Shown: positions 4,898-5,328 of the stretch, piece after piece
Numbering within the stretch: position 1 is the stretch's first letter
Layout of the letters: the number at the start of each line of letters is the position of its first letter
Source of the DNA: Burkholderiales bacterium
GTDB taxonomy: Bacteria; Pseudomonadota; Gammaproteobacteria; Burkholderiales; Usitatibacteraceae
Length of the DNA stretch: 5,328 nucleotides
Assembly (NCBI GenBank): GCA_014378085.1
Contig: JACMOJ010000489.1
Coordinates: 1 to 5,328, forward strand
Direction: 5' to 3'
Position numbers and translations under genes: made by a program
The notes under the pieces: generated by a model
What the model was told of the DNA's origin: nothing
The model's input: only the letters and a program-made list of their open reading frames with translations
Databases searched by the model: none

Positions 4898-4913
4898 CTC
4901 CGCACGACCGGAG
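4898..4913. repeat. short inverted repeat beside the right direct-repeat pair
   Basis: CTCCG (4898-4902) and CGGAG (4909-4913) can pair around a 6-base loop, seven bases before the CGCGGCAAG repeats. A possible accessory site or hairpin; small enough to be chance. Confidence 0.3.
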
Positions 4914-4920
4914 CAGACTT

Positions 4921-4940
4921 CGCGGCAAGAACGCGGCAAG
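4921..4940 (+). repeat. CGCGGCAAG direct-repeat pair, right copy
   Basis: CGCGGCAAGA (4921-4930), one base, then CGCGGCAAG (4932-4940), again with an 11-base period. It matches the pair at 1601-1620 in 17 of 20 positions and in the same orientation. The two copies enclose the EVE-like, HEPN-like and Panacea modules. They may be related recombinase or regulator sites, or traces of a repeated promoter region. Confidence 0.55.
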
Positions 4941-4960
4941 TTCACTCGCGGTGCAGTTTG

Positions 4961-5010
4961 AAAAAAAATCAAGATTAATCAAAGAATGATGCGCAGCGAT
5001 CTGCGTCATC
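4961..5010 (-). terminator. possible terminator of the right-edge gene
   Basis: On the minus strand a stem of GATG-A-CGCAG and CTGCGCATC with loop ATCG (4988-5010, one bulged base) spans the stop codon of the right-edge gene. A run of eight T follows only some 19 bases later (from 4968 downward), separated by AT-rich sequence. The arrangement is terminator-like, but the gap to the T run makes it uncertain. Confidence 0.35.
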
Positions 5011-5328
5011 GCTTCTTTGCAAGTTCGCGGGCTAAAGCTTCACGCGACGCTACAGGCAACAGGCCGACTTGCGTGCATAGTTGAAATTCAACGTTCTTTG
5101 CTGCGAGTATCTCGGCTAGCAACTCCACTGAAATGGGTGCAGCGAACAATCGTGTCGACGGGCCTTCTTCTGGGGGCGAGAATTTTTTGAACTTGATCCG
5201 TGGAAAACGCTGCGCGTCAACCAACAAATCAACAGAGTCACACAACTCATCAGCAGGCGTTTTGAGAGCCCAAACGAAGAACAACATTGCCGCTGCTTTC
5301 CCGTCAGCGTTGGGGTCTTTCCCCTCAA
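5006..5328 (-). CDS. C-terminal part of an unrecognised protein entering from the right edge
   Basis: The frame is open from the window edge to the stop at 5006-5008, giving 106 residues. An ATG at 5287 exists, but 13 further codons upstream stay open and no good ribosome binding site precedes it, so this is most likely the end of a longer protein. Visible features are a hydrophobic segment AAAMLFFVWALKTP followed by an acidic stretch (ADELCDSVDLLVD), a basic/Pro region (RIKFKKFSPPEEGP), a helical part VELLAEILAAKNVEF, and a basic C-terminal helix ending in LARELAKKR. No family is recognised and no catalytic motif can be assigned. It points toward the Panacea operon, but the roughly 300-base gap with repeats and a possible terminator suggests a separate transcript. 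Confidence 0.6.
   Translation of the reverse strand, partial: EGKDPNADGKAAAMLFFVWALKTPADELCDSVDLLVDAQRFPRIKFKKFSPPEEGPSTRLFAAPISVELLAEILAAKNVEFQLCTQVGLLPVASREALARELAKKR

Noticed and set aside
4722..4990. Functional plasmid replication origin
   Set aside because: DnaA-like boxes are present, but no replication initiator gene, clear AT-rich unwinding region or full iteron set is visible.
5116..5328. 70-codon minus-strand frame starting at the edge
   Set aside because: Different frame from the longer open frame ending at 5006; Cys/Ser/Arg-rich shadow composition.

Overview
The window looks like a defence-rich accessory region of a proteobacterium. The species cannot be fixed. The visible protein families and a left end much richer in GC than the rest would fit a beta- or gammaproteobacterium, but this is a weak inference. 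No rRNA, tRNA, CRISPR array, intact transposase or integrase was found.

Left end (1-930, all minus strand). The first 494 bases hold the N-terminus of a large SNF2-type helicase of the kind found in DISARM and related defence loci; the gene runs off the left edge. Upstream is a decayed N-terminal piece of a type I restriction-modification methyltransferase (HsdM). It has an in-frame stop at codon 31 and loses family similarity after about codon 79. A 68-codon reading frame of doubtful status bridges this remnant and the helicase.

Middle left (930-1736). No confident gene. There is a perfect 7-bp-arm inverted repeat just upstream of the hsdM start, coding-like scraps in two plus-strand frames, two perfect palindromes, repeated AAGGTTGCAAC words, and a pair of 11-bp-spaced CACGGCAAG direct repeats.

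Middle (1737-3745). A stand-alone EVE/PUA-like protein of 154 aa (minus strand) faces away from a plus-strand pair: a 261-aa HEPN-like protein with an Rx4H motif, and a short charged helical protein. The 400 bases between the divergent genes hold only tiny reading frames.

Right (3830-4703, minus strand). A Panacea-domain (SocA/DUF4065) antitoxin gene overlaps a 142-aa gene by 20 bases, the normal layout of a Panacea toxin-antitoxin pair. Just upstream of the antitoxin ribosome binding site is a cluster of three DnaA-box-like sequences in a dyad. Further upstream the CGGCAAG direct-repeat pair recurs, 17 of 20 bases identical to the copy 3.3 kb to the left, so the EVE, HEPN and Panacea modules lie between two related repeats.

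Right edge (5006-5328, minus strand). The C-terminal 106 codons of a gene that enters from outside the window; no family recognised.

Taken together: a restriction/DISARM-like locus with a dead hsdM piece beside it, followed by small cargo modules (modified-base reader, HEPN effector candidate, toxin-antitoxin pair). Joint function of these modules is not shown by the sequence.
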